DNA of 64,000 bases from Senegalia massiliensis (lineage in GTDB: Bacteria; Bacillota; Clostridia; Tissierellales; SIT17), in assembly GCF_900626135.1 (NCBI RefSeq), contig NZ_LR130785.1, positions 1,149,241 through 1,213,240 on the forward strand, read 5' to 3'. A program made the position numbers and the translations under genes. Positions within the stretch are counted from its first letter, which is position 1. The number at the start of each line of letters is the position of its first letter. The notes below the pieces were generated by a model. It saw only the letters and a program-made list of their open reading frames with translations. It was not told the DNA's origin and made no database searches. Positions 24,607 through 33,238 of the stretch are shown piece after piece.

Positions 24607-26209
24607 ATTTTAATATTCCATTAACAAATGTCATAGAGATATTAATATCTTTGATTTTAGATTTATCAATATGGAATATATTTTCTTCAAGTACTACTAA
24701 ATCAGCTTTTTTATTTTTTGAAATACTTCCTTTAATATCTTCTTCAAAGCTACAATAACTTCCCCCCATAGTATAGTTGTAAATTGAGTCTTCTATAGAA
24801 ATCTTTTCTTTAGGTAACCATCCGCCCTTAGGATTTCCTTGTAAATCACAACGTGTAACTGCAGAATAGATTCCCTTCATAACATCAAAACTTTCTACAG
24901 GTGAATCAGAACCAAATGATATTTTTATATTGTTAGCCATCATAGTTTTATAAGCATAGCTTGTTTTAGCTCTGTTTTTTCCTATTCTATCATCTACAAT
25001 ATGTACATCATAATTTAAGAATATAGGTTGAACATATGCAATAACATCATAAAGTTTGAATTCATTTATCAATTTTTCATCTGTAATTTGTGCATGAACT
25101 ATACCATGACGAACATCTCTTCTTGGATTTCTAGCATAAGCTTTTTTAATACTATTAAAAACCTTATCCATTGCTTTATCACCTATAGCATGAATAGCTA
25201 CACTTAATCCTATATTATGTGATTTCATAACAATTTCGTCTAATTCATTTTGATCACAAATAGAAATTCCTTTAGTAGAATTGTCATCATTATAAGGTTC
25301 TCTTAAATTAGCAGTTCTTGAGCCAAGGGAACCATCTGTAAATAATTTTATTGGTCCTAAGTTAAAAAATTCATTACTATTATAATTATTAAAATTATTG
25401 TTTATAAAGTCATTTAAATTATCTATTGTAGTTATCCTACATTGTTCATAGATTTTAATAGGTAATTTGTTCTCATTTATCAATTCTTCATATATTTTTA
25501 TAATATCTTTATAATCCAGTCCATTTACACTATTGAAATCATCTGTTTGGATACTTGTAATACCTTTAGATAATAATATATTAGCACTTTTAACTATAAG
25601 GTTTTTAATTTCTGATTTTGAAGGAGTAGGTATTTTTTCTGTAATTAACTTCATAGCATTTTCTTTTACAATTCCTGTAGGAATTCCATTATTGTCTAAG
25701 TCTATCTTTCCACCTTTTACTTCAAGAGTGTTATCTAAAATACCAGCTAATTGGAGAGCCTTAGAATTTGCTACACCAAGGTGTAAACAAGTCCTAGTAA
25801 TAAATATTGGTTTATCAGTTGAAATCTTATCTAAATCATATCTATTAGGAAGTCTTTTATCTTTGAATTTATCTTGATTAAATCCTTCAGCTAAAATCCA
25901 ATCACTACAATTATCCTTTGTAAAAAAGATTACTTTATTGATTAATTCCTCTACACTAGAAACATCTACTAAAGAACATTTACTTAAACTTAATCCATAA
26001 TCTATAAGATGCATATGACTATCATTAAAACCAGGTAACATAGTTTTTCCTTCTAAATCAATTATTTCCGTTGAATCATCTTTTAAAGGTAAGATTTCTT
26101 TATTTGATCCAATATTTTTTATAATATCATCTTCTATATATATTGCTTCCACCTTAGGTTGGTTTGAGTCCATTGTAACTATATTTCCATTGACAAAAAT
26201 CTTATTCAT
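24593..26209 (-). CDS. YtcJ-like amidohydrolase
   Basis: The 538-residue protein has the metal-dependent amidohydrolase plan: an N-terminal beta sandwich (NIVTMDSNQPKVEAI), the metal motif GFNDSHMHL near residue 60, later histidines in AIHAIGDKAMD and RHGIVHAQITD, and the catalytic Asp in ISFGSDSPVESFD. The C-terminal strand returns to the sandwich (KADLVVLEENIFHIDKS). Length and motif spacing fit the YtcJ/LAF3 branch, whose substrates are mostly unknown hydrolysable amides or formamides. The ATG is preceded by GGAGGAAAGTT. It is transcribed toward the MATE gene and ends in a shared terminator. Confidence 0.9.
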   Translation of the reverse strand: MNKIFVNGNIVTMDSNQPKVEAIYIEDDIIKNIGSNKEILPLKDDSTEIIDLEGKTMLPGFNDSHMHLIDYGLSLSKCSLVDVSSVEELINKVIFFTKDNCSDWILAEGFNQDKFKDKRLPNRYDLDKISTDKPIFITRTCLHLGVANSKALQLAGILDNTLEVKGGKIDLDNNGIPTGIVKENAMKLITEKIPTPSKSEIKNLIVKSANILLSKGITSIQTDDFNSVNGLDYKDIIKIYEELINENKLPIKIYEQCRITTIDNLNDFINNNFNNYNSNEFFNLGPIKLFTDGSLGSRTANLREPYNDDNSTKGISICDQNELDEIVMKSHNIGLSVAIHAIGDKAMDKVFNSIKKAYARNPRRDVRHGIVHAQITDEKLINEFKLYDVIAYVQPIFLNYDVHIVDDRIGKNRAKTSYAYKTMMANNIKISFGSDSPVESFDVMKGIYSAVTRCDLQGNPKGGWLPKEKISIEDSIYNYTMGGSYCSFEEDIKGSISKNKKADLVVLEENIFHIDKSKIKDINISMTFVNGILKYKNN

Positions 26210-26284
26210 AACTTTCCTCCTTACAAAATATATTTAATTATATTCTATCATTTATATATAATATTTTCTATTAACTATAAGTTT

Positions 26285-26293
26285 TGGTATAAT
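26285..26293 (+). promoter_or_regulatory. Extended -10 promoter of csaA operon
   Basis: TGG followed by TATAAT (26288-26293) is a consensus extended -10; no good -35 is present, as expected for this class. Transcription would begin near 26300, only about 20 bases before the TTG start I prefer for csaA. Confidence 0.55.
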
Positions 26294-26319
26294 AGAAGGA
26301 AATGATAGGGGTGATTTTT

Positions 26320-26649
26320 TTGGCTAATATAGATGATTTTTTAAAGTTAGATATAAGAGTGGGAGAAATAACAAGAGCAGAAGAATTTAAAGAGGCAAGA
26401 AATCCATCATATAAATTGTGGGTAGATTTTGGAGAAACAATAGGAATAAAAAAATCTAGTGCTCAAATTACAGAAAAATATTCACTTGATGATTTAATGG
26501 GGAAAAGTGTCCTTGGAGTAGTAAATTTTCCAAAAAGACAAATTGCAAATTTTATGTCTGAAGTATTAGTTTTAGGGGTATATACTAAAGATGGTGTAGT
26601 GTTAATATCTCCAGATAAAGAAACAGAAAAAGGAGATAAATTGGGTTAA
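26320..26649 (+). CDS. csaA: CsaA-type tRNA-binding/chaperone protein
   Basis: The 109-residue protein is one EMAP-II/OB-fold domain with the family pattern FLKLDIRVGEI, ARNPSYKLWVDFG, SSAQIT and VVNFPKRQIANFMSEVLVLG. CsaA binds tRNA or acts as an export-related chaperone in Firmicutes. The usual N-terminus is (M)ANIDDFLKLDIRVG, which fits a TTG start at 26320 with AGGGGTGA seven bases upstream. An ATG at 26302 would add six residues but sits at the predicted transcription start and has poor spacing. It heads a run of four genes with 12-base or smaller gaps, leading into the ligase pair. Confidence 0.88.
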   Translation: MANIDDFLKLDIRVGEITRAEEFKEARNPSYKLWVDFGETIGIKKSSAQITEKYSLDDLMGKSVLGVVNFPKRQIANFMSEVLVLGVYTKDGVVLISPDKETEKGDKLG

Positions 26650-26662
26650 ATGAGGTGTAAAG

Positions 26663-27982
26663 TTGGATAGTTTTTTTATAGACAAACAAATTAAGTATTT
26701 CGAAGAGTATTTTAATAATAATCATACAAAAGAAGAAGAATTGAAAATAGGTGCAGAGTTTGAGCATTTTATAATAAATAAAGAAACGCTGAAATCAATT
26801 CCATATTTTGGAGAAAAAGGAGTGGAAGATACTCTAATTAAGTTAAAGGAAAAAGGTTGGAATGAAGTTTATACTGATAATTATCTTATGGGACTTTATA
26901 AAAAGGATATAAATATAACATTAGAACCAGGAGCGCAGTTTGAAGTAAGTATTAATCCTTTTAAAGACATCAAAAAAATAGAAGACATTTATATGAATTT
27001 TTTAAATGATATAGTACCTATACTTGAAACGAAAAATCAGTATATAGTATGTATGGGATATCAACCAAATAGTAAAATAGAAGATATTCCATTTATTCCA
27101 AAAGAAAGATATAAATATATGTCAAAATATTTTAAAGATAAAGGGAAATATGCACATAATATGATGAAAGGTACTGCAGCTCTTCAAGTTGCAATAGATT
27201 ATAGAGATGAAGTAGATTTTAAAAGGAAATTTAGACTTTCAAATTTATTATCTCCTATACTTTCTTTAATGTTTGATAACAGTCCTATATTTGAGGAGGA
27301 AATCTATCCTAATAATATACTTAGAACAGATATATGGAATAAATGTGATAATGATAGATCAAAAATTGTAACTGGTGCGCTAGATAAAGATTTTGGATAT
27401 GGTGATTATGCAAAATATATTTTAAATAATCCTCCAATAATCGTTAAAAAAGAAGGAGAATTTATATTTACTAAAGATAAAAAAACAAAAGATATATTTG
27501 ATATAGATAATACTTCAAAAGATGAGTTTGAACATATACTAACTATGTTTTTTCCAGATGTTAGAGTTAAAGGATTTATAGAGATTAGAATGATGGATTC
27601 AGTACCTTTTCCTTTGAATTTAGCAGGGGTTGCACTTGTTAAGGGGATAATGTATAGTGATTCAAATATAGATGAATTATTAGATGTTTTTAAGAATTTT
27701 GATGATAAAAAAATTAGCATAATTAAAAAAAGAATAATGGAATATGGTTATAATGCGGACATAGAAGGTTTTAATTTAAATAATATAGTAAATAAAATAT
27801 ATAATTTAGCTTATAATTCATTAAATGAATATGAGAAAAGATATTTAATACCATTGGAAAAATTAATAATGGAGAAAAAAACACCCGCTATGAATATAAA
27901 AGAGAATATAAATAATGGATTATATCAAGCAATAAAAGAAAATATATTAAATGATATAGTTTTGGGGGCAAAAAATGAATAG
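26663..27982 (+). CDS. Glutamate-cysteine ligase (GCS2/EgtA-like) family enzyme
   Basis: The 439-residue protein starts at TTG, with GAGGTG seven bases before. The fold markers are IGAEFEHFII (residues about 30-39), ITLEPGAQFEVSINP near 92-106, MMKGTAALQVAIDYRD near 170 and a late IEIRMMDSVPFPLNL near 310. These are typical of carboxylate-amine ligases that join the gamma-carboxyl of glutamate to an amine, normally cysteine. The gene overlaps the following ATP-grasp ligase gene by 8 bases (ATGAATAG), which indicates tight coupling. The amine substrate and the final product cannot be read from sequence; a glutathione-like or other gamma-glutamyl compound is the natural guess. Confidence 0.8.
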   Translation: MDSFFIDKQIKYFEEYFNNNHTKEEELKIGAEFEHFIINKETLKSIPYFGEKGVEDTLIKLKEKGWNEVYTDNYLMGLYKKDINITLEPGAQFEVSINPFKDIKKIEDIYMNFLNDIVPILETKNQYIVCMGYQPNSKIEDIPFIPKERYKYMSKYFKDKGKYAHNMMKGTAALQVAIDYRDEVDFKRKFRLSNLLSPILSLMFDNSPIFEEEIYPNNILRTDIWNKCDNDRSKIVTGALDKDFGYGDYAKYILNNPPIIVKKEGEFIFTKDKKTKDIFDIDNTSKDEFEHILTMFFPDVRVKGFIEIRMMDSVPFPLNLAGVALVKGIMYSDSNIDELLDVFKNFDDKKISIIKKRIMEYGYNADIEGFNLNNIVNKIYNLAYNSLNEYEKRYLIPLEKLIMEKKTPAMNIKENINNGLYQAIKENILNDIVLGAKNE

Positions 27983-29294
27983 AAAAATAGTAGACAAAGA
28001 ATATAGAAATATGATTTTAGAAAATATTGATGAATATCGAAAAGATTATTTTGATATGAAAGAAAAAGTAAGAAATTCTAAAGCAACGTATAAAGGGGAA
28101 CCAGTTCCCTTTTTATATATGCCTAAATTTTATACGGATAATGATATAGAAAATTTTAAAAAACTAACAAAAACAATGAGCCAAATATTTAAAAAGATTA
28201 TAGATAAATTTTTAAATGATCCTGAGTATAGGAAAAAGTTTGGATTTCCTGATTGGTTAAATGAACTTATACTTTTACCTACAAACTATAGTTCCCCTTT
28301 TCCTATGGCAAGGTTCGATATATTTTATGATTACAATGGTGATTTTAAATTTTGTGAAATAAATACAGATGGTACATCTGCTATGAATGAGGAAAGAGAA
28401 TTATCTCGTATATATTTAGAGACAAAATCAGCAAAACAATTTGGAGAAAAATATGAATTTCATCCATTTGAATTATTTGAAACATGGATTGATGAAATTT
28501 TAAATGTTTATATGGAGAATCATCATGAAGAAAAACCTTCTATAGCTATTGTGGACTTTATAAGTAAATCTTCAATGGATGAATTTATTGAGTTTAGAGA
28601 TAGATTTAGAAAAAGAGGATTGTGGTGTGAAATAATAAGTCCAGATGAGTTAGAATATAATGAAGATGGATATTTATATTTTAAAAATAAAAAAATTGAT
28701 ATAGTATATAGAAGACTTGTAACAAAAGATCTATTAGACAATAAAGATAAAATAAAAGATTTTATAAAAGGAATAAAAAAAGGAAAAACAGAAATAATAG
28801 GACCTATAAAATCACAAATAATTCATAATAAAATAGTATTTAAAATATTACAAGAGAATGAAACTCTAGAAATTTTAGATGAAAATGAAAGAAAATTTAT
28901 CAAAAGGCATATTCCATATACTAAGGAGCTTATTTTAGATAATTTAGATGTTAATGAAGTAATTAAAAATAAAGACAATTATATAATAAAACCAATGGAT
29001 TTATATGCTTCAAAAGGAGTATATGTAGGTAAGGATTATAGTGAACAACAATGGGAAAAGCTAATTAAAGAAAATAATAATAATAACTATTTATTACAAG
29101 AATATTTTGATCCTCCAGAAACGTTAATGATTGACTTTGAATCAGAAAAACCAGAAAGATACTTTAAAAATATTACAGGGTTATATATATATAATGAGAA
29201 TTTCTATGGAGTATATTCACGTGTAGGCAAAAAGTCAATAATATCTGGTATTCATGATGGGTATACTTTACCAACACTTCATATAAGAAAGTAG
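27975..29294 (+). CDS. ATP-grasp ligase of the glutathionylspermidine synthase-like family
   Basis: The 439-residue protein has the pre-ATP-grasp part FPMARFDIFYD and FKFCEINTDGTSAMNEEREL (residues about 113-141). These two motifs recur in glutathionylspermidine synthase-type ligases, where the Glu-Ile-Asn-Thr-Asp stretch helps bind the amine or ATP. The C-terminal lobe shows YIIKPMDLYASKGVYVG near 337 (ATP lysine and flexible loop) and LLQEYFDPP near 375. These enzymes form an amide bond using ATP. The preceding glutamate ligase gene overlaps its start, so the two probably act in sequence on one product. No amidase domain is attached. The substrates are unknown. Confidence 0.78.
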   Translation: MNRKIVDKEYRNMILENIDEYRKDYFDMKEKVRNSKATYKGEPVPFLYMPKFYTDNDIENFKKLTKTMSQIFKKIIDKFLNDPEYRKKFGFPDWLNELILLPTNYSSPFPMARFDIFYDYNGDFKFCEINTDGTSAMNEERELSRIYLETKSAKQFGEKYEFHPFELFETWIDEILNVYMENHHEEKPSIAIVDFISKSSMDEFIEFRDRFRKRGLWCEIISPDELEYNEDGYLYFKNKKIDIVYRRLVTKDLLDNKDKIKDFIKGIKKGKTEIIGPIKSQIIHNKIVFKILQENETLEILDENERKFIKRHIPYTKELILDNLDVNEVIKNKDNYIIKPMDLYASKGVYVGKDYSEQQWEKLIKENNNNNYLLQEYFDPPETLMIDFESEKPERYFKNITGLYIYNENFYGVYSRVGKKSIISGIHDGYTLPTLHIRK

Positions 29295-29301
29295 TGATAA
29301 T

Positions 29302-29955
29302 TTGAGTGGAAAAAAAATAGTATTGGTACATGGCTATCTTAGAACTCATAGGGATATGAGAAGACTAAAAAAGTATATGAAGGAATTAGGATATGATGCT
29401 ATTTGTGTAAACCTTCCACTTACTTTTGATGAAATAGATAAGGCAGTTGAAGAATTTAAAATATTTTTGGAAGATAAAACTAAGAAATTTAAAAACGAAG
29501 AAAAAGTAACACTGGCAGGTCATAGTACTGGGGGACTTGTTATAAGAAAATTAATAATAGATTACCCTCAACTTTCAAAATATATAGATAAAATAATATT
29601 AATAGCTACGCCTAATACTGGTAATGAACTAGCAGAATTTATTACTGAATATTTCTATATAATTCCACGAATTTTTAAAACACTACATTCTTTACATCCT
29701 GAAAGTGTAAAGAAAATAAGCTCATTAGACGGTACTCATATAAATATAGGAGCAATAGCAGGGAATGAACCTGGAATCATTACAAGACCATTTTTTAAAA
29801 GTGAAAATGATGGTAAAGTAAGTGTAGACTCCGTTAAATATGAAGATATTGATGACTTTATTGTTTTACCATACAATCATTTTGAAATTCATAAAAGAAG
29901 AAAAACAGCAAAATATATTTCAAGTTTCATAGAAAATGGTCGTTTTAGGATATAA
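29302..29955 (+). CDS. Alpha/beta hydrolase (lipase/esterase-like)
   Basis: The 217-residue protein starts at TTG seven bases after the ligase stop. It shows VLVHGYL (residues about 6-12, oxyanion region), the nucleophile elbow AGHSTGGLV near 73, a likely acid in the late GKVSVDS segment and the histidine in LPYNHFEIHK near 194. This matches the triacylglycerol-lipase/PGAP1-like type of fold. It has no signal peptide and is probably cytoplasmic. Its position as last gene of the csaA-ligase-ligase run suggests that it acts on the product or a precursor of that pathway, but it may equally be a housekeeping esterase. Confidence 0.78.
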   Translation: MSGKKIVLVHGYLRTHRDMRRLKKYMKELGYDAICVNLPLTFDEIDKAVEEFKIFLEDKTKKFKNEEKVTLAGHSTGGLVIRKLIIDYPQLSKYIDKIILIATPNTGNELAEFITEYFYIIPRIFKTLHSLHPESVKKISSLDGTHINIGAIAGNEPGIITRPFFKSENDGKVSVDSVKYEDIDDFIVLPYNHFEIHKRRKTAKYISSFIENGRFRI

Positions 29956-29995
29956 ATAATCACCTCTGGAAATACTAGTTTTGAGGTGATTATTT
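29954..29995 (+). promoter_or_regulatory. Perfect hairpin that sequesters the ribosome site of the lipoprotein gene
   Basis: AAATAATCACCTC (29954-29966) pairs in all 13 positions with GAGGTGATTATTT (29983-29995). The 3' arm contains the ribosome site GAGGTGAT and ends directly at the ATG (29996). It may also serve as a weak terminator of the upstream gene, but the tract after it is coding, so a role in translation control or in mutual exclusion is likely. Confidence 0.7.
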
Positions 29996-30928
29996 ATGAA
30001 AAGAAAAGTATTAATAGTGTGTTTAATAAGTTTATTTTTACTTTCTTCTTGCACAAAAAAAGAAGAAAGTACTGAAATGAAAGAAAACAAAGAAAAGATA
30101 CCTGAAGAATTAACACAGGTACAAGAAAATAATGCTAAAATTATAGAAGAGATAGAAAAAATAATGGAAGAAGAAGAAGAACCTATATTTGTGGAAGAAA
30201 AAGAAGAAAAAGACAAAAAAGAAGAGGAGGACTCTGAAAAAGAACAAGATTCTCAAGAACAAGGTTCAGGCACAGGGGGGCAATCAGCGGGACAGTCAGG
30301 AGGATCACAAGATTCAGGAAATCCACAGTCAGTAATGCCACCTGAAGAAAAAACTTACGAAGAAAAAAAGGAAGAAGAAAAGATAAAGAGATATGAAAAA
30401 ATAGAGAAAAATTGGATGGATTTATCAAAGACAATAGAAAAGATACATACTAGTTGGAGTAAATATAAGGTAAAGGCTATGGAAAAAGGTATAAATACTG
30501 ATACCTTAAGTCAAACTGAAAATTATTTAAACAATCTAACAATAGCTGTAGGAAAAAAAGAAAAAATAAATTCACTTAAACAATCAGATAAATTAATATT
30601 TTCTCTAGGTAATTATTTTGATTTATATAAAGGTAATATAGAAGGAGATTTAAATAGAATAACATATATTGCTCGTGAAATATACCTTTATGCATTAGAA
30701 GAAGATTTTGAAAAGGCTAAACAAATATCAAAAGAATATGAAAGTTATTTTTCTATGTTAAGACAAAAAATAAATATTGAAAAAAAAGATGAGAAACATT
30801 TATATACACTTGAGATTTCATTAAAAGATTTAATAAACTCTCTTAATTATAAAGATGTTAATTTAGTAAAAATAAAAAGAGATGTAGTATTAGATAATAT
30901 TGAAAAAATAAAAGAAGTAGCAAATTGA
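29996..30928 (+). CDS. Lipoprotein of unknown function
   Basis: The 310-residue protein has a type II signal with lipobox LLSSC, lipidated Cys19. A highly charged, low-complexity stretch rich in Glu and Lys follows (about 21-85), then a Gly/Ser/Gln linker (about 86-115: QGSGTGGQSAGQSGGSQ). The C-terminal 180 residues are helical and may form coiled coils (WMDLSKTIEKIHTSW). No catalytic motif is visible. It would be tethered to the outer face of the membrane, with the linker spanning part of the wall. Its ribosome site lies inside a 13-bp perfect hairpin. I do not recognise the family. Confidence 0.78.
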   Translation: MKRKVLIVCLISLFLLSSCTKKEESTEMKENKEKIPEELTQVQENNAKIIEEIEKIMEEEEEPIFVEEKEEKDKKEEEDSEKEQDSQEQGSGTGGQSAGQSGGSQDSGNPQSVMPPEEKTYEEKKEEEKIKRYEKIEKNWMDLSKTIEKIHTSWSKYKVKAMEKGINTDTLSQTENYLNNLTIAVGKKEKINSLKQSDKLIFSLGNYFDLYKGNIEGDLNRITYIAREIYLYALEEDFEKAKQISKEYESYFSMLRQKINIEKKDEKHLYTLEISLKDLINSLNYKDVNLVKIKRDVVLDNIEKIKEVAN

Positions 30929-30985
30929 TATTACTATAAATTTTCGGGTATTTATGATTAAAAGGTAAAAGGGGAGTTAAATACC

Positions 30986-32359
30986 ATGAGTGAGTATAAA
31001 CATATATTAAAAAAACAAAGAGAATATTTTGCTACAGGTCATATTAAAGATATAGAGTTTAGAATAGATATATTAAATATATTAAAACAAAATATTAAAA
31101 AATATGAAGATGATATATCTGATGCATTATATAAAGATTTAGGTAAATCAAAGTTTGAATCTTATGCAACAGAAATAGGAATTACATTAAGTGAGATTGA
31201 TTACATAACATCTAATTTAAGGAAATGGGCAAAACCTAAAAAAGTAAAATCTCCATTATTCCAATTTCCAGCAAAGAGTTATATATACAAAGAACCGTTG
31301 GGAGTAGTATTTATAATATCTCCATGGAACTATCCATTTCAACTTACACTTGAACCATTACTTGGAGCAGTAGCAGCAGGTAATTGTGCCATACTTACAG
31401 TATCTCAAAAAGTACCTAATACAACAGAAATATTAGAAAAAATTATAAAGGAAACATTTAATGAAAATCATGTGAAGTTTATCCCAGGAGGCAGTACTGT
31501 ATCTAAGGAACTTCTGAGAGAAAAATTTGATTATATATTTTTTACAGGCAGTGTAAATGTAGGCAAGAAAATAATGGAGGCTGCAAGTAAAACTTTGACT
31601 CCTGTAACATTAGAACTTGGTGGAAAATCCCCTACAATAGTTGATAAATATGCAGATATAAATATAGCAGCTGAAAGAATAGTTTGGGGAAAGTTTTTAA
31701 ATTGTGGTCAAACTTGTATTGCACCTGATTATGTATTAGTTCAAAAAGAGTTAAAAGAAAAATTAATAGAAAAGCTAAAATATTATATAGAAAAATTTTA
31801 TGGTGAAAATCCAATAGAAAGTAATGATTACCCTAGAATAGTAAATGAAGATCACTTCAATAAAGTGTCTAAATTATTATTAGGTGGTCATATAGTACAT
31901 GGAGGAAAAACAGATAAATTAGATTTATATATAGAGCCTACAATAATGGATGATGTTTCTTGGAATGATAATATAATGAATCAAGAAATATTTGGACCTA
32001 TTCTACCAATATTAACATATGAAAATATTGAAGATGCTATAAATACTATAAATTCTCATCCTAAACCCTTAGCACTATATTTATTTACAGACAATGAAGA
32101 CATAGAGAAAAAAGTTATAAAAGAAGTATCCTATGGTGGAGGATGTGTAAATGACACAATACTTCACTTGTCATCATCTGAGCTTCCATTTGGTGGAGTA
32201 GGAAGTAGTGGTATGGGACATTATCATGGTAAAGCTAGTTTTGATACTTTTACACATGAAAAAAGTATATTTAAAAATTCAAAGTCATTTGATTTTAACT
32301 TTAGGTATCCACCCTATTCAAAAACTGCTTTAAAATTAATTAAGAAAGTTTTAAAATAA
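30986..32359 (+). CDS. Aldehyde dehydrogenase (class 3 / YwdH-like)
   Basis: The 457-residue protein has the ALDH class 3 plan: FIISPWNYPFQLTLEPL near residue 110, the coenzyme loop FTGSVNVGKKIMEAA near 187, the general base in VTLELGGKSPTIV (Glu about 207) and the catalytic cysteine in NCGQTCIAPDYVL (near 241-245). The usual EIFGPILPI motif is present near 333. It would oxidise fatty or other aldehydes to acids with NAD(P)+. Its length matches short cytosolic or membrane-attached class 3 enzymes, and a hydrophobic tail is only weak here. GGGGAG precedes the ATG and a terminator follows. Confidence 0.93.
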   Translation: MSEYKHILKKQREYFATGHIKDIEFRIDILNILKQNIKKYEDDISDALYKDLGKSKFESYATEIGITLSEIDYITSNLRKWAKPKKVKSPLFQFPAKSYIYKEPLGVVFIISPWNYPFQLTLEPLLGAVAAGNCAILTVSQKVPNTTEILEKIIKETFNENHVKFIPGGSTVSKELLREKFDYIFFTGSVNVGKKIMEAASKTLTPVTLELGGKSPTIVDKYADINIAAERIVWGKFLNCGQTCIAPDYVLVQKELKEKLIEKLKYYIEKFYGENPIESNDYPRIVNEDHFNKVSKLLLGGHIVHGGKTDKLDLYIEPTIMDDVSWNDNIMNQEIFGPILPILTYENIEDAINTINSHPKPLALYLFTDNEDIEKKVIKEVSYGGGCVNDTILHLSSSELPFGGVGSSGMGHYHGKASFDTFTHEKSIFKNSKSFDFNFRYPPYSKTALKLIKKVLK

Positions 32360-32388
32360 AAGCATAGGCATTTGTCTATGCTTTGTTA
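32357..32388 (+). terminator. Terminator after aldehyde dehydrogenase
   Basis: AAAGCATAG (32359-32367) pairs with CTATGCTTT (32376-32384). The T-run is short (TTTG), so efficiency is uncertain. Confidence 0.65.
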
Positions 32389-32405
32389 AATGTATAGAAT
32401 ATATA

Positions 32406-32414
32406 TGATATAAT
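32406..32414 (+). promoter_or_regulatory. Extended -10 promoter of ABC-2 exporter operon
   Basis: TGA followed by TATAAT (32409-32414) lies 29 bases before the ABC ATPase start. It drives the exporter pair and possibly the CDF gene. Confidence 0.5.
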
Positions 32415-32443
32415 ATTATCAACGTTTAAAAGAGGTGATTTGA

Positions 32444-33238
32444 ATGGAAAATATAATAGAAATAAGAAATTTAAACAAATATTATGGAACTAATAGAGTA
32501 CTAAAAGATATCAATTTGGATATAAAAAAAGGAGAAATAATAGGTTACATAGGAGCAAATGGTGCTGGAAAATCCACTACAGTAAAAATCATGCTAGGGC
32601 TTGTAGAAGAATACAGTGGTAATGTTGAAATATTTGGAGAAAACATAGTAGAGAATCCTGTAGATTATAAAAAAAGAATTGGATATGTACCTGAAACAGC
32701 AGATATGTATGAAAATTTGACCGCTCGTGAATATCTTACTTTTATAGGAAGTCTTTATGGTATGGCCTATAGTGAAGCAGATAAAAAGGCACAGAAATTA
32801 ATGGATTTATTTAGTATAAAAGATGTATATGACGGAAGAATAAACTCTTTTTCAAAAGGAATGAAACAAAAGGTTCTTATAATATCAAGTATAATAAATG
32901 ATCCTGACATATTATTTTTAGATGAACCATTAAGTGGTATAGATGCAAATAGTGTACTTGTATTTAAAGAAGTATTAAAAGAACTTGCAAAAAAAGGTAA
33001 AACTATTTTTTATTCATCTCATATTATGGAAGTAGTTGAGAAATTAAGTGATAGAATTATACTTTTAAATGATGGAGAAATAGTTGCAGATGGAAATATG
33101 GAAACATTGAATACAGAACTTAAAGAAGGATCGCTTGAACAGATATTTAATAAACTAACTGGTTTCAATGAACATGAAAATATAGCAAAAGAAATAGTAG
33201 ATACTATATCTAGAGGTGAAGTTAATGAAAGAATATAA
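32444..33238 (+). CDS. ABC transporter ATP-binding protein (ABC-2 exporter type)
   Basis: The 264-residue ATPase has Walker A GANGAGKSTT (near residue 38), a Q-loop near GYVPETADMY, the signature FSKGMKQKVLI (near 138), Walker B ILFLDEPLSGID (near 158) and the switch histidine in FYSSHIMEVVE. The spacing and the FSKGMKQK form are typical of ABC-2 exporters of the drug/lantibiotic/EcsA type. AGAGGTGATTTGA precedes the ATG. The next gene, a large permease, overlaps its end, so the two form one transporter. The substrate is unknown. Confidence 0.93.
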   Translation: MENIIEIRNLNKYYGTNRVLKDINLDIKKGEIIGYIGANGAGKSTTVKIMLGLVEEYSGNVEIFGENIVENPVDYKKRIGYVPETADMYENLTAREYLTFIGSLYGMAYSEADKKAQKLMDLFSIKDVYDGRINSFSKGMKQKVLIISSIINDPDILFLDEPLSGIDANSVLVFKEVLKELAKKGKTIFYSSHIMEVVEKLSDRIILLNDGEIVADGNMETLNTELKEGSLEQIFNKLTGFNEHENIAKEIVDTISRGEVNERI

